Shown here one piece after another: positions 9,612-18,369 of a DNA stretch of 64,000 bases (within the stretch, counting starts at the first letter, position 1; the number at the start of each line of letters is the position of its first letter). The stretch lies in the NCBI GenBank assembly GCA_910586715.1, contig CAJUJG010000012.1, forward strand, positions 12,612-76,611, read 5' to 3'. Under the pieces are notes generated by a model. It was not told the DNA's origin and made no database searches. It was given only the letters and a program-made list of their open reading frames with translations. The position numbers and the translations under genes are program-made. The stretch comes from an uncultured Lachnospiraceae bacterium. Its GTDB lineage: Bacteria > Bacillota > Clostridia > Lachnospirales > Lachnospiraceae.

Positions 9612-10481
9612 ATGCCGCTGCCGCTTTTACCCCAACAGGACTTTTATATCACACACCGAATCCTGCCTTTTGACTACGCAATGCCTGCATTGGAGGCATC
9701 CACGGACCACTATGGTATGGGATATGTCATCTCAGGCGACCGCTTTACCATCACACCGAAGCACACCTATTATCACCGCAAGGGAGAGCTTGGAATGATG
9801 CCGCCGTATCTCTATCACAGGACAATGCCGCTCTCACCCGAAGCAGGTATACCATACGAGGGTATCCTTGTCAAGTTTTCCCCTAAATTTATAGAACCGT
9901 TTACTGCCTCCGTAGGTCAGTCTGTTTTTGATGATATTTATTCGCACAGAGTTTCAAAATTTCTTCCCGAAGACAGCGAAAAAATACTTGCGCACCTTAG
10001 GAAAATGCTTGAAACATATAAGAGCGATTTTCCGCAGAAAACCGCCCTTCTTCAATATATGCTCTATGAATTTTTATTGACGGTGCTTTGGCTGCGTCTC
10101 GACGACGATGATTCCATTCCGCACAATACAACGCTGACGCCTCCCATACTTGAAGCAATCTTCTATATGGAGCAAAACTACAGCAAAAACCCCTCTCTTG
10201 AGGAAACGGCTGCCGTTGCAGGTTATTCGCCCGCATACTTTTCCAAACTGTTTCATGCGCAGCTTGGCAAATCCTATTCGGATTATTTCGCCGTTATCAA
10301 GTTAAAGCATGTGCAGCATCTGTTGCTGTCCACCGACAAAACCATCACGGAAATTGCCCTCGATACAGGTTACCGCCATGTCAGCAACCTAAGTGAGCAT
10401 TTCCGAAAACTGACAGGGATGTCACCCTTACAATACCGGAGGCTGCAAAAAACAAGCGCCGACGCACTCAATCCAAAATAA
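9612..10481 (+). CDS. AraC/XylS-family transcriptional regulator
   Basis: The protein is 289 aa, starting at the ATG at 9612 with AAAGGAGA upstream; the open frame extends back to 9534 without a ribosome site. The N-terminal half looks like a cupin-type sensor ('YHRKGELGMMPPYLYH'). The C-terminal ~100 residues are a double helix-turn-helix with 'SLEETAAVAGYSPAYFSKLFHAQLG' split over the first HTH and 'ITEIALDTGYRHVSNLSEHFRKLTGMSP' over the second, typical of AraC proteins. It is divergent from the ABC exporter operon, which it probably controls. The ligand is unknown. Confidence 0.92.
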   Translation: MPLPLLPQQDFYITHRILPFDYAMPALEASTDHYGMGYVISGDRFTITPKHTYYHRKGELGMMPPYLYHRTMPLSPEAGIPYEGILVKFSPKFIEPFTASVGQSVFDDIYSHRVSKFLPEDSEKILAHLRKMLETYKSDFPQKTALLQYMLYEFLLTVLWLRLDDDDSIPHNTTLTPPILEAIFYMEQNYSKNPSLEETAAVAGYSPAYFSKLFHAQLGKSYSDYFAVIKLKHVQHLLLSTDKTITEIALDTGYRHVSNLSEHFRKLTGMSPLQYRRLQKTSADALNPK

Positions 10482-10501
10482 GGTACCTGCCTTGGCAATC
10501 C

Positions 10502-12397
10502 TTATTTTGTAATTGAGAGCGTTTTCCATGCAATTTTGTTTTCCTCAGCATCCATTCCCTCCGTAATGCCAAGCGCCGTTCTGTTTTTCTCCACACGTGC
10601 CCACGCTTCGTCGCTCGTGAGAAAACGAATACCCATACGCGCTTCGTTGTCTTTAATGTAATCCGTTACAATGTTGCGTTCCTCGTCTGTGACGTCATCT
10701 AAAATATAGTAGGAATAAAGCGTTTCCCCGTTCATCTCATATTCGCAAAATTCCGCCGGAAATCCTTCGTTATCGCTTGAATCCCAAACCTCCCAGCAGG
10801 AACTCATGTCCGTCAATCCGCACCCCGTTTCCATGTGACAGTCATAAACCTTATGATAAATGCCGTCTGCGCCGATTAATCCTTCCCACACATAATGGCA
10901 CGATGCACCGCCGCTCCCGCCGCCAAACACATAGCCATTATCATATAGTTCATTCTCACTGCGTGCCCACGAATCAACCGCGTATATCATGGAAACCGCC
11001 CCGTCCTGATAGTCAAACACCATCGTAAGGTCGCTGTCATCGTCCGGTGCGTAAATATTCACGCCGTACGCGCGCAGCGCAAGCTGCTTTTTACCGTCAC
11101 CGCCGCAGTCAATCAACGCGTACTCCATGCGCCCGATGCTGCCCCCGCCCCTGTCTTCAACAATTTCATTGGAAATCCGTTCATACAGCTGCGTTACGGA
11201 AAGACCGTCCTTCTCCTCCCTGGTGGCGCTGTCTGTTATCGTACCTCCGATGTAAGAAATATCGGTATAACAGTTATTTGCAATCTTTGCAGTGCGTTTT
11301 CCCGTAAGAAATTCTTCATACGCCGCCACTTCTGCGCCTGTCTGCGTCTCCTCAAACAGATTTGTGACACTTGTGCCATTTATTGGCACTTCCCCGGAAT
11401 CCGCTTTCGGCAGCCCACATATGCCAGTCGAAGCATACCTGTTATCTTCAAAATCCTCAACATACCAATCACTCACATAAATGTTTCCATCCTCATCCCA
11501 GTCAAACAAAAATACGGCGTTTCCAACTCCGTCCGCAATGCTCCCCGCATACAGATATTCATATCCCGCAAGATACTGTCTGCCGTCCTGCTCAAGCAGC
11601 GCAAGCGTGTGATAGCCCCTGCAGTTTGCGCCGCCGCCCCAATCCTCGTCATCCTCCGCAATCCCCATCAAAATCGTATCGTTAAGATAAGGACAGGAGA
11701 TTCTGTAAACATTATTTTCATTGTCCCGCTCCACATCAACGAAAAGCCCGACGTCATAGTCGTGGTCCGTATCCGTAAAATCCGTAGGAAGCTCCATGCG
11801 TTCAATTGCCTTGTCTTTATATTTTACCATAAATTTCTGACTGTCCCCTGCGCCGCCGCAGCCCGTTCCCTGCACGCAAAAAACAATTTCCGTATTCCCG
11901 TCGCCGTCAATATCCGCCCCAAAATCACCGAAAATGCTGCCAAAACTGTAGCAGCAGAAATCGTCATAAATCGGATACGGCGTTTCGTCATCATTCATAA
12001 AAAGATAAAGACAGCCGTCCGCGTAGCTGTCGGAGTCTTCAGTATCCTCATAAAGGCAGACAATCATATCCTTTTTGCCGTTTTGATCGTAATCGTTTAT
12101 CACCGCTCCGGTAAGACGTGTATTTTCTTTTTCCAGAATTTTACTGTCCGTTATTTTTTGGTACAATTCACCTGCATCTGCGTCCGACAGGTTGTAGAAC
12201 GCTGCTGCCATTTCATGAAACCGGCTTTCAGACAGGAAGACGCGTTCCTCCGGCTCTGTGGCAGTTTCTGTGTCGAACGAAATGGTCGTTATGGGTTCCG
12301 TTGAAGCTACATCTACTGTATCTTTTTTATTTTGACATGCGGCAGTTGACAGAATCAACATACCAATGCAAAGCGTAAATGCACATTTAGATTTCAT
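10502..12397 (-). CDS. Lipoprotein with Asp-rich (calcium-loop-like) repeats
   Basis: 631 aa. The signal segment ends S-T-A-A-C with the lipidated Cys at about residue 21. Asp-rich loops recur: 'DYDQNGKKDMIV', 'DIDGDGNTEIVF' and 'DWDEDGNIYVSDW', resembling EF-hand or VCBS/FG-GAP-type calcium loops. A Gly-rich 'GGGSGGASCHYVWEG' follows in the C-terminal half. It is not clearly homologous to the three-paralogue family at 1-5851, but shares membrane anchoring and Asp-rich loops. It is convergent with the AraC gene (20-base gap) and divergent from the Bce-like system. No catalytic motif is seen; function unknown. Confidence 0.88.
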   Translation of the reverse strand: MKSKCAFTLCIGMLILSTAACQNKKDTVDVASTEPITTISFDTETATEPEERVFLSESRFHEMAAAFYNLSDADAGELYQKITDSKILEKENTRLTGAVINDYDQNGKKDMIVCLYEDTEDSDSYADGCLYLFMNDDETPYPIYDDFCCYSFGSIFGDFGADIDGDGNTEIVFCVQGTGCGGAGDSQKFMVKYKDKAIERMELPTDFTDTDHDYDVGLFVDVERDNENNVYRISCPYLNDTILMGIAEDDEDWGGGANCRGYHTLALLEQDGRQYLAGYEYLYAGSIADGVGNAVFLFDWDEDGNIYVSDWYVEDFEDNRYASTGICGLPKADSGEVPINGTSVTNLFEETQTGAEVAAYEEFLTGKRTAKIANNCYTDISYIGGTITDSATREEKDGLSVTQLYERISNEIVEDRGGGSIGRMEYALIDCGGDGKKQLALRAYGVNIYAPDDDSDLTMVFDYQDGAVSMIYAVDSWARSENELYDNGYVFGGGSGGASCHYVWEGLIGADGIYHKVYDCHMETGCGLTDMSSCWEVWDSSDNEGFPAEFCEYEMNGETLYSYYILDDVTDEERNIVTDYIKDNEARMGIRFLTSDEAWARVEKNRTALGITEGMDAEENKIAWKTLSITK

Positions 12398-12555
12398 TTT
12401 GTATTCCCCTTTATTTATCTGTTTTATCTCTGTTCATCAACTATTTATTATCTCATTAAAATATGTACAATTGATTATAAAACAGAAATGCATATTTTTT
12501 GCATACTATTATCAGTATTTAAAAAATAATTGAATTCATGTAAATATGAATATTC

Positions 12556-12614
12556 CTTACATTTTTGTAAGATTCATATTTTTCATTTTCAGCACGCAGA
12601 AAAAACGTTATAAT
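12556..12614 (+). promoter_or_regulatory. Inverted repeat and promoter of the Bce-like two-component operon
   Basis: A perfect 6-bp inverted repeat CTTACA-4-TGTAAG lies at 12556-12571. A TATAAT -10 element is at 12609-12614, ending 80 bases before the regulator start. A related repeat (TGTAAG...TTTACA, 14397-14412) lies before the transporter genes. That the response regulator binds these sites is inferred from their position and from the inverted-repeat operators known for BceR-type regulators. Confidence 0.5.
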
Positions 12615-12693
12615 ACTTTCATACACATATAGGCAGCGCTGTCTGCCATGAATTGTACATAATCAGAACACGAAAACGGAGGCAGATGCAAGT

Positions 12694-13374
12694 ATGGATA
12701 ACAAAATAAAACTGATGATCATCGAAGACGACGCGGCGCTCGCGCGGGAACTTTGCGCCTGCCTTGCAAAATGGCAGTATGAAGCAGTCACGGCACAAAA
12801 TTTTGAAAATCTTCTTCAGGAATTTATGGACGAAAAACCGCAGCTCGTACTGATGGACATAAATCTGCCTTATCACGACGGGTTTTACTGGTGCGGCAAA
12901 ATCCGTCAGATATCTAAAGTGCCGATTATTTATATCAGCAGCCGCGGCGGCGACCGGGATAAAATCACGGCAGTCGCACAGGGCGGCGACGATTATGTAG
13001 AAAAGCCGTTTCATATGGAGCTGTTAAAGGCAAAGATTGAGGCATTGCTGCGCAGGACTTATGAATATAAGGTAACGGAGCGTCTTTTTCTAAGCGCGGG
13101 ACTTTCGTTTGACAGCGCACTGCAAAGTCTTTACTTTGCGGGGAACGAGATTGATTTGACAAAATCAGAGCGGCGGCTTTTTGCGCGTCTTGCGCAGAAC
13201 AAGCCGGACGTCGTGACGCGCGATGAATTGATGATGGAGCTGTGGAACACGGATGAATATGTGACGGACGCGGCACTCACAACCATTATCAGCAGGCTGC
13301 GCAGCAAGCTGAGTACAGTCTGCGGCGAGGATGTAATCTTTACAAAGAAAGGGCTGGGGTATTTTGTAAAATGA
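12694..13374 (+). CDS. BceR-like OmpR-family response regulator
   Basis: 226 aa with an N-terminal receiver domain: acidic 'IIEDDAAL', phosphoacceptor Asp in 'LVLMDINLPYHDG' and the Lys in 'EKPFHMELL'. A C-terminal winged helix contains 'SERRLFARLAQNKPDVVTRDELMMELWN' split across its DNA-binding fold. The stop overlaps the kinase start by four bases, so translation is coupled. Gene order regulator-kinase-ATPase-permease matches the Bce/Psd/Yxd antimicrobial-peptide detoxification modules of Bacillota. It most likely activates the transporter operon at 14475. The choice among bacitracin, lantibiotic or other inducers cannot be made from sequence. Confidence 0.9.
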   Translation: MDNKIKLMIIEDDAALARELCACLAKWQYEAVTAQNFENLLQEFMDEKPQLVLMDINLPYHDGFYWCGKIRQISKVPIIYISSRGGDRDKITAVAQGGDDYVEKPFHMELLKAKIEALLRRTYEYKVTERLFLSAGLSFDSALQSLYFAGNEIDLTKSERRLFARLAQNKPDVVTRDELMMELWNTDEYVTDAALTTIISRLRSKLSTVCGEDVIFTKKGLGYFVK

Positions 13375-14390
13375 AATGGATAAAGAAAAAATGGCGCGAT
13401 TATGTCGTCCTGCTGTTTTTTGCATTGAGTTTTAATCTGTATTTTCTGTTATTAATGCGCACATCGCAGGTAACATATCTGTTGTATCTTGATTTGCTTT
13501 TATTTGTCTTTTGGGCGATTGCGGAAGGTACGGCTTTTTTTGTTTTTTGGAAAAAAGAGCGCAGGAAAGCAAATTTTTTGAGTGAAGACGAATTGATATA
13601 CGATGTACTTTCCATGCCTGATGACCGGGAGGTTTTTGCACACGATTTTGCAATTTTGGAACGTCATATTCAAAATGGCTTTAACGCGAACTGCGATTTA
13701 CAGGACTATGTGGCAAAATGGTGTCATGAATATAAAATACCGCTTACGGCGGCGCTTTTGGTGTCGGAAAAAATAACTGACACAAGTGTCAGAATTTCAA
13801 TGCAGGAACAGCTTGAACGCATGAATTTACAGGTCAATCATATGCTGCAGGGCTGCCGGCTGCAAAGTCCGCTGTTTGATTTGCAGATCAGGCAGGTGCC
13901 GTTAAAAGAGTGTGTGCGGGCGTCCATTCGGAACAATCAGTTCTTTTTGATTCGGAATAAATTTCAAATAAACATGACGGTCGGTGATGATGTGACGGTC
14001 TATACCGATGAGACGTGGCTTACATATATTTTAGACCAGATTTTAAGCAATGCGGTGAAGTACGCGAAGGCGGCGGAGGAAGCGCAGGAGGAACGCTGCA
14101 TCCGGATTTGGTGTGAACGGTTTCATGAAACGATTGCACTTTTGATTGAGGATAACGGAGAAGGGATTGCAGAATGCGATATACGGCGTGTTTTTGAAAA
14201 AGGGTATACGGGGAGCAATTATCATAACGGGAAGTATAAGTCCACGGGAATGGGGCTGTATTTGGCAATGCAGATTGCAAAAAAGCTGGAGCATGAATTG
14301 TCTGTTGAGAGTGTCTGCGGAGCGTATACGCGGTTTCGGATTGCACTGCGCGGCTATAAGAACGAAAATGCGGACTCCATAAAACTGTAA
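13371..14390 (+). CDS. BceS-like intramembrane-sensing histidine kinase
   Basis: 339 aa. Two N-terminal transmembrane helices (about residues 12-30 and 36-57) are separated by a very short loop, the mark of intramembrane-sensing kinases that detect flux through their partner transporter rather than a ligand. The phosphoacceptor is probably the His in 'KWCHEYKIPLTA'. The ATPase domain shows 'ILSNAVKYA' (N box), 'IEDNGEGI' (G1) and 'GMGLYLAMQIAKKL' (G2). It overlaps the regulator by four bases. Family knowledge says such kinases need the BceAB transporter, encoded just downstream here. Confidence 0.9.
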   Translation: MKWIKKKWRDYVVLLFFALSFNLYFLLLMRTSQVTYLLYLDLLLFVFWAIAEGTAFFVFWKKERRKANFLSEDELIYDVLSMPDDREVFAHDFAILERHIQNGFNANCDLQDYVAKWCHEYKIPLTAALLVSEKITDTSVRISMQEQLERMNLQVNHMLQGCRLQSPLFDLQIRQVPLKECVRASIRNNQFFLIRNKFQINMTVGDDVTVYTDETWLTYILDQILSNAVKYAKAAEEAQEERCIRIWCERFHETIALLIEDNGEGIAECDIRRVFEKGYTGSNYHNGKYKSTGMGLYLAMQIAKKLEHELSVESVCGAYTRFRIALRGYKNENADSIKL

Positions 14391-14396
14391 GACTGC

Positions 14397-14412
14397 TGTA
14401 AGGATTTTTACA
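14397..14412 (+). promoter_or_regulatory. Inverted repeat upstream of the BceAB-like transporter
   Basis: TGTAAG at 14397-14402 and TTTACA at 14407-14412 form an imperfect inverted repeat in the gap between kinase and ATPase. An additional CTGTAAG half lies at 14385-14391. The half-site matches the one at 12556-12571, consistent with one regulator acting at both places. The gap (14391-14474) also holds TACAAT at 14424, a possible -10. Confidence 0.45.
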
Positions 14413-14474
14413 AAAAAATACACTACAATACATACATCATATTAAAATACAAAAAACACAAACGGAGGTTTGAT

Positions 14475-15236
14475 ATGAACGACAAAAAAGTAGTGGAAAT
14501 TAAAAATCTGATAAAATGTTACGGCGCGCGGGATTTTCAGACGACGGTGCTAAAGGGGATTGACCTGACGATTTACAAAGGGGATTTTATTGCAATTATG
14601 GGACCCTCAGGCTCCGGCAAGACGACACTCTTAAATATTCTCTCAACCATTGACAAGCCGACACAGGGCATGGTGATGCTCGACGGGCAGGATGTGACGT
14701 GCATTTCCAATAAAGCGCTCGCAAATCTTCGAAAGGACAAAATCGGCTTCATCTTTCAGGACTACAACCTATTGGACACAATGACGCTGCAGGACAACAT
14801 CGCTCTCCCGCTCGCGCTTGACGGCGCCTCACCGAAGGATATTCTTGCGCGGGCAAAGACGCTTGCCGCCACTTTCGGACTAGAGGAGCAGCTACGCCAG
14901 TATCCCTATCAGCTCTCAGGCGGTCAGAAACAGCGCGGCGCGGTGTGTCGGGCGCTGATAACAAATCCTGAAATTATCTTTGCCGACGAGCCGACCGGTG
15001 CGCTCGATTCCAAGTCAGGCAAAGACCTGCTGCAGTGTCTGCGCAAGGTCAACGAAAGCGGACAGGCAACGATTTTGATGGTGACGCACGATCCATACTG
15101 CGCCTCATACGCAAAAGACGTGTATCTCTTGAGCGACGGCACCATAAAATGCCGCATCAACAGAGGAAATGACCGCAAGGAATTTTACAACAGAATTATT
15201 GATTTACAAACTTCTATCGGAGGTGACTTCGCATGA
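14475..15236 (+). CDS. BceA-like ABC transporter ATP-binding protein
   Basis: 253 aa with Walker A 'GPSGSGKTTLLN', Q-loop 'FIFQDYNLLDTMTLQDN', signature 'LSGGQKQR', Walker B 'IIFADEPTGALDS' and H-loop 'MVTHDP'. The 'DEPTGALD' form and the length are typical of the MacB/LolD/BceA group. AACGGAGG precedes the ATG. It overlaps the permease start by four bases. Together they should form the transporter that both removes a cell-wall-active peptide from its lipid target and drives the kinase. One detail: an internal 'RQYPYQ' before the signature is ordinary for the family. Confidence 0.93.
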   Translation: MNDKKVVEIKNLIKCYGARDFQTTVLKGIDLTIYKGDFIAIMGPSGSGKTTLLNILSTIDKPTQGMVMLDGQDVTCISNKALANLRKDKIGFIFQDYNLLDTMTLQDNIALPLALDGASPKDILARAKTLAATFGLEEQLRQYPYQLSGGQKQRGAVCRALITNPEIIFADEPTGALDSKSGKDLLQCLRKVNESGQATILMVTHDPYCASYAKDVYLLSDGTIKCRINRGNDRKEFYNRIIDLQTSIGGDFA

Positions 15237-17164
15237 AAATCGTCCGGCTTGCCTTTTTGAATTTTAAAAACAGCTTCAAAAGCTACCTGTCCTTAGTCCT
15301 GTCCCTTGCGTTTACAATACTGGTATTTTTCAACTTCCAAAATATCATTCATTCCGACGCGTTCGCAATATTGGGACAGCGCAACAAGGACTACATCGAC
15401 ACGCTGATTCAAATCTGCCTGACTGTGCTCCTGTGCTTTCTCTTCTTTTTCCTTTGGTATGCGACCAACGTCTTTCTGACAAGGCGCAAACGGGAAATCG
15501 GCATTTATATCTTTATGGGCATGTCAAACCGCAAAATCGGCAGTCTTTATCTTGTGGAAATCAGCTTTGTGGGTGCCACCGCGCTTATAATGGGTATCGT
15601 ATTCGGCGCGCTCTTTGCAGGACTGTTTCAAATGATTATGGGCGCCGTTTCCGACATCACAGTCGATGTCAGGTTCGGAATTTCCATAAAAGCCATAAAA
15701 ATGACATCTGTGTCATTTTTATCCATGTATCTGTTTTTTGCCCTCAAGGGCTTTTGGAATATCACCCACAGCAGCGTGCTGAATATGATTTCGGCTGCAA
15801 AGCAAAACGAATATCTGCATGTCAAACCGGTTGTTTTGCTGCTGAAAGCCGCTTTGGGTGCAATCGTACTTGCGTCGGGATATTATTATGCGAACAAGGG
15901 CGGCAGGAATGACACACTGACAAATGCCCTGCTGGCAGTCGTTCTTGTGATTATCGGCGTATATCTGCTGTTTGGCGGTCTGATACCGCTTGTCTTTCAA
16001 ATGCTTGCCGCATGCAAGGGCTTTTTATATCGCGGGCAGCGGTGTCTGTGGGTGAATCAGACCATTTTCCGCATGCGCAAAAATTACCGCACATATGCAA
16101 TGGTGTGCATTATGGGTATTTGTTCTGTCACTGCACTGGCAACAGGTTTTGCGATGAGAGACCGCTACGACAACATGGTTGCATTCAATCATCAGTATAC
16201 CTTTCAGTTTATCAGCAACCAAAGCAATATCGAAAAAACCACCCAAACGCTGCTCGACGGAAAAAGCCCCATTACCTATCAAAGCGCGCTCTGCGCACTT
16301 TCACCTGACAGCGAACAGCTCTTGTCCACCTACTCTGACGTGCGGCAAATGCACCTTCTGCTCTCCTACTCCGACATACAGCGGGTTGCACAGGAGGCAG
16401 GCGTGACATTTGCGTTTGCAGAACCTGCGGACGACGAAGTTTACTACCTTTCCCATTTGGTTCTGCTGTCCTTTATCACAAACGGGGAGGCGGAGCCTGT
16501 CACAATCGCGGGAAAAACGTATCGGCAGACGCAGCGGATTATGACGCCTTATTTGGGATATATGCAGAAGGAACTGGCGTGTTTCTACATCGTTTCCGAC
16601 AGGGAATATGAGCGGTTAAAAGCGCAAAGCGGATTGTATTATATCTGTAATTACAAGCTTGCGGACGACAACGCTTTTGAGGAGGCGCGCGCAGCCTTTG
16701 ACGCGATTGTCAGCAATACGGACGAAAACTATACCGCGCGTGTTTCGATTGATCCTTTCAGTAATGAGGGAGAGTGGATTAAGGCGGTTTATTCGCTTTG
16801 CATCTTTATGTTTTTGGTGTTTATCGTGGCAAGCGGCTGCATTATGTTTATGAAACTGTACAACGATTCGTTTGAGGAAACGGAGCGGTATACAGTTTTA
16901 ATAAAGCTTGGATTTTCGACAAGGACGCTCTCGGCATCCATTGCGCATGAGCTGGTGACGGCGTATCTGCTGCCCTTTGTCGTGATGACAGTATCCGCGT
17001 ATTTTTCTGTCCTTGCACTTGGGAAAATGATGCGTGCCGACTTGTTTGTGATTTATGTTGTCAGTACGATTGTGGTGTTAATTGTATTTGTATTATTTTG
17101 CGCACTTTCCATTGTGGTATATCAAAGAACGCTGTCGGTTACTGTCAGACGTCCACGTAGGTAG
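15233..17164 (+). CDS. BceB-like ABC transporter permease
   Basis: 643 aa, the usual length of BceB-type permeases. Hydrophobic segments fall in an N-terminal set (about residues 15-310) and a C-terminal set (about 520-640). Between them is a large extracellular domain of about 200 residues, from 'DRYDNMVAFNHQYTF' to just before 'WIKAVYSLCIFMFLVF'. FtsX-like permease blocks occur in both membrane halves ('RKREIGIYIFMGMSNRKIG' and 'ETERYTVLIKLGFS'). The extracellular domain is the known determinant of peptide specificity, so it is the part to compare with characterised systems. Last gene of the module. Confidence 0.92.
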   Translation: MKIVRLAFLNFKNSFKSYLSLVLSLAFTILVFFNFQNIIHSDAFAILGQRNKDYIDTLIQICLTVLLCFLFFFLWYATNVFLTRRKREIGIYIFMGMSNRKIGSLYLVEISFVGATALIMGIVFGALFAGLFQMIMGAVSDITVDVRFGISIKAIKMTSVSFLSMYLFFALKGFWNITHSSVLNMISAAKQNEYLHVKPVVLLLKAALGAIVLASGYYYANKGGRNDTLTNALLAVVLVIIGVYLLFGGLIPLVFQMLAACKGFLYRGQRCLWVNQTIFRMRKNYRTYAMVCIMGICSVTALATGFAMRDRYDNMVAFNHQYTFQFISNQSNIEKTTQTLLDGKSPITYQSALCALSPDSEQLLSTYSDVRQMHLLLSYSDIQRVAQEAGVTFAFAEPADDEVYYLSHLVLLSFITNGEAEPVTIAGKTYRQTQRIMTPYLGYMQKELACFYIVSDREYERLKAQSGLYYICNYKLADDNAFEEARAAFDAIVSNTDENYTARVSIDPFSNEGEWIKAVYSLCIFMFLVFIVASGCIMFMKLYNDSFEETERYTVLIKLGFSTRTLSASIAHELVTAYLLPFVVMTVSAYFSVLALGKMMRADLFVIYVVSTIVVLIVFVLFCALSIVVYQRTLSVTVRRPRR

Positions 17165-17170
17165 TGAGAA

Positions 17171-17210
17171 GCATGCGCCAAAATGCTTGTCCTTTAGCAT
17201 TTTGTATGCA
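17171..17210 (+). terminator. Hairpin after the BceAB-like operon
   Basis: CAAAATGCT (17179-17187) pairs perfectly with AGCATTTTG (17196-17204) around an 8-base loop, with flanking GCAT/ATGC extending the stem. It starts seven bases after the permease stop. The U-rich tail is weak, so termination may be partial. Confidence 0.5.
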
Positions 17211-17316
17211 AAAATTGTTACTGTATACACCTTCAATGCATAAAATTGTGCCAAAATCAGATGGGCGTGAACAGTAACCGCTGCTGTCTGCGCGGGCAAG
17301 GCGGTAAACGTCGGGA

Positions 17317-17346
17317 TTGCTAAGATCGTGAAGAATATGATATACT
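17317..17346 (+). promoter_or_regulatory. Vegetative-type promoter for the carbonic-anhydrase-like gene
   Basis: TTGCTA at 17317-17322 and TATACT at 17341-17346 are spaced by 18 bases. The -10 ends 39 bases before the TTG start codon. Read by eye against the sigma-A consensus. Confidence 0.5.
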
Positions 17347-17385
17347 GGAAAAAATTATATCGGTATCCGAAAAAGGAGGGGTATT

Positions 17386-17850
17386 TTGGAAAACAATCAT
17401 ATTTTTCTTGCCGACGGCGCAGTTGTCGTGGGAGATGTGACGCTTGGCGAGAATGTCGGGATTTGGTATAATGCGGTCGTGCGCGGCGATACAAACAGCA
17501 TTGTGATTGGAAAAAACACCAATGTGCAGGATAATGCAACGCTGCATACGGACAAGGATTATAAGTTAGCAATCGGCGAGGGCGTGACGATTGGGCACAA
17601 TGCGGTCGTACACGGCTGTACAGTGGGTGACAATACGGTAATCGGTATGGGCAGCATTCTTTTAAGCGGCGCTGTTATTGGTAAGGATTGTATCATCGGT
17701 GCGGGAGCGCTAGTGACAGGTAAAATGAAAATCCCCGACGGTTCGCTCGTTATGGGAAGTCCCGCAAAAGTTGTGCGTCCGCTGATGAAGCACGAAATTG
17801 CGGCAAATCATGATAATGCGGTCCACTATGTAGAATTGAGCAAACAATAA
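17386..17850 (+). CDS. Gamma-carbonic-anhydrase-like hexapeptide-repeat protein (YrdA/PaaY type)
   Basis: 154 aa, translated from a TTG at 17386 with AAAGGAGGGG ending five bases upstream. Left-handed beta-helix hexapeptide repeats run through the protein ('VVVGDVTLGENVGIWYNAVV', then 'IGKNTNVQDNATLH' and 'IGEGVTIGHNAVVHGC'). Three histidines in 'NATLHTD' and 'IGHNAVVH' are placed as the metal ligands of gamma-class carbonic anhydrases. Family members bind zinc or another divalent metal as trimers; many show no measured anhydrase activity, so the reaction is uncertain. Monocistronic by its own promoter and the spacing to spoIIID. Confidence 0.9.
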   Translation: MENNHIFLADGAVVVGDVTLGENVGIWYNAVVRGDTNSIVIGKNTNVQDNATLHTDKDYKLAIGEGVTIGHNAVVHGCTVGDNTVIGMGSILLSGAVIGKDCIIGAGALVTGKMKIPDGSLVMGSPAKVVRPLMKHEIAANHDNAVHYVELSKQ

Positions 17851-17893
17851 AACACAAAAACATTACCAAAACTATTATAAATAACAGTTCCTT

Positions 17894-17922
17894 TCATAAA
17901 TCCTTTCACCCTCTCATAGAAT
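17894..17922 (+). promoter_or_regulatory. Candidate sigma-E-type promoter of spoIIID
   Basis: TCATAAA at 17894-17900 and CATAGAAT at 17915-17922 are 14 bases apart. This fits the mother-cell sigma-E pattern (-35 containing ATA, -10 CATAnnnT). In Bacillus, spoIIID is a sigma-E gene, so the match is biologically expected, but it is made by eye. Confidence 0.5.
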
Positions 17923-17958
17923 GTACAAAGCATTAAAAAGGAGAACCTTTTCCAAATC

Positions 17959-18210
17959 ATGAAGGATTATATTGAGGAACGAGCCATCAATATTGCTATG
18001 TATATTATTGATAATAACACGACTGTGAGGCAGACAGCGAAAGCATTTGGCGTATCAAAATCTACAGTACATAAAGATGTTACCTCACGCCTGATGCAGG
18101 TCAATCCTACACTTGCTAAGCAGGCACGTGCCGTGCTTGATATCAATAAATCTGAGCGCCACATAAGAGGCGGACTTGCTACCCGCGAAAAATACCTGCA
18201 TCGGACATAA
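17959..18210 (+). CDS. spoIIID: Sporulation transcription factor SpoIIID
   Basis: 83 aa. The protein is almost entirely the conserved SpoIIID fold: 'RAINIAMYIIDNNTTVRQTA' leads into the helix-turn-helix 'FGVSKSTVHKDVTSRL', followed by the basic C-terminus with 'IRGGLATREKYL'. This start, length and C-terminal signature are typical of the family. SpoIIID acts in the mother cell to adjust the sigma-E regulon and prepare sigma-K expression during endospore formation. Its presence is the clearest sign that the organism comes from a spore-forming lineage. AAAAGGAG lies 14-21 bases upstream of the ATG. A terminator follows at 18233. Confidence 0.96.
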   Translation: MKDYIEERAINIAMYIIDNNTTVRQTAKAFGVSKSTVHKDVTSRLMQVNPTLAKQARAVLDINKSERHIRGGLATREKYLHRT

Positions 18211-18232
18211 ACGCTTTATACATCTATGTCAT

Positions 18233-18266
18233 AAAAGGACTGTCAACGGATGGTCCTTTTTATTTT
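18233..18266 (+). terminator. Rho-independent terminator of spoIIID
   Basis: AAAAGGAC (18233-18240) pairs with GTCCTTTT (18253-18260) around a 12-base loop and runs into TTATTTTG. Confidence 0.8.
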
Positions 18267-18269
18267 GTC

Positions 18270-18334
18270 TTGACACGATTCCGATTTCGGACTATAATAT
18301 CTTAAGTACGAAATCAGACTTGAAGTCGTCTAAT
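18270..18334 (+). promoter_or_regulatory. Strong promoter and candidate MarR operators
   Basis: TTGACA at 18270-18275 and TATAAT at 18293-18298 are separated by exactly 17 bases, a consensus sigma-A promoter. Palindromes overlap it: CCGATTTCGG (18281-18290) lies inside the spacer. GATTTCG at 18283-18289 is mirrored by CGAAATC about 26 bases later. GACTTGAAGTC lies downstream of the start site. These are good candidates for autorepression by the MarR protein encoded next. Confidence 0.7.
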
Positions 18335-18369
18335 AATTTCACCATTATATATAGAAAGGACCTCTTTTT

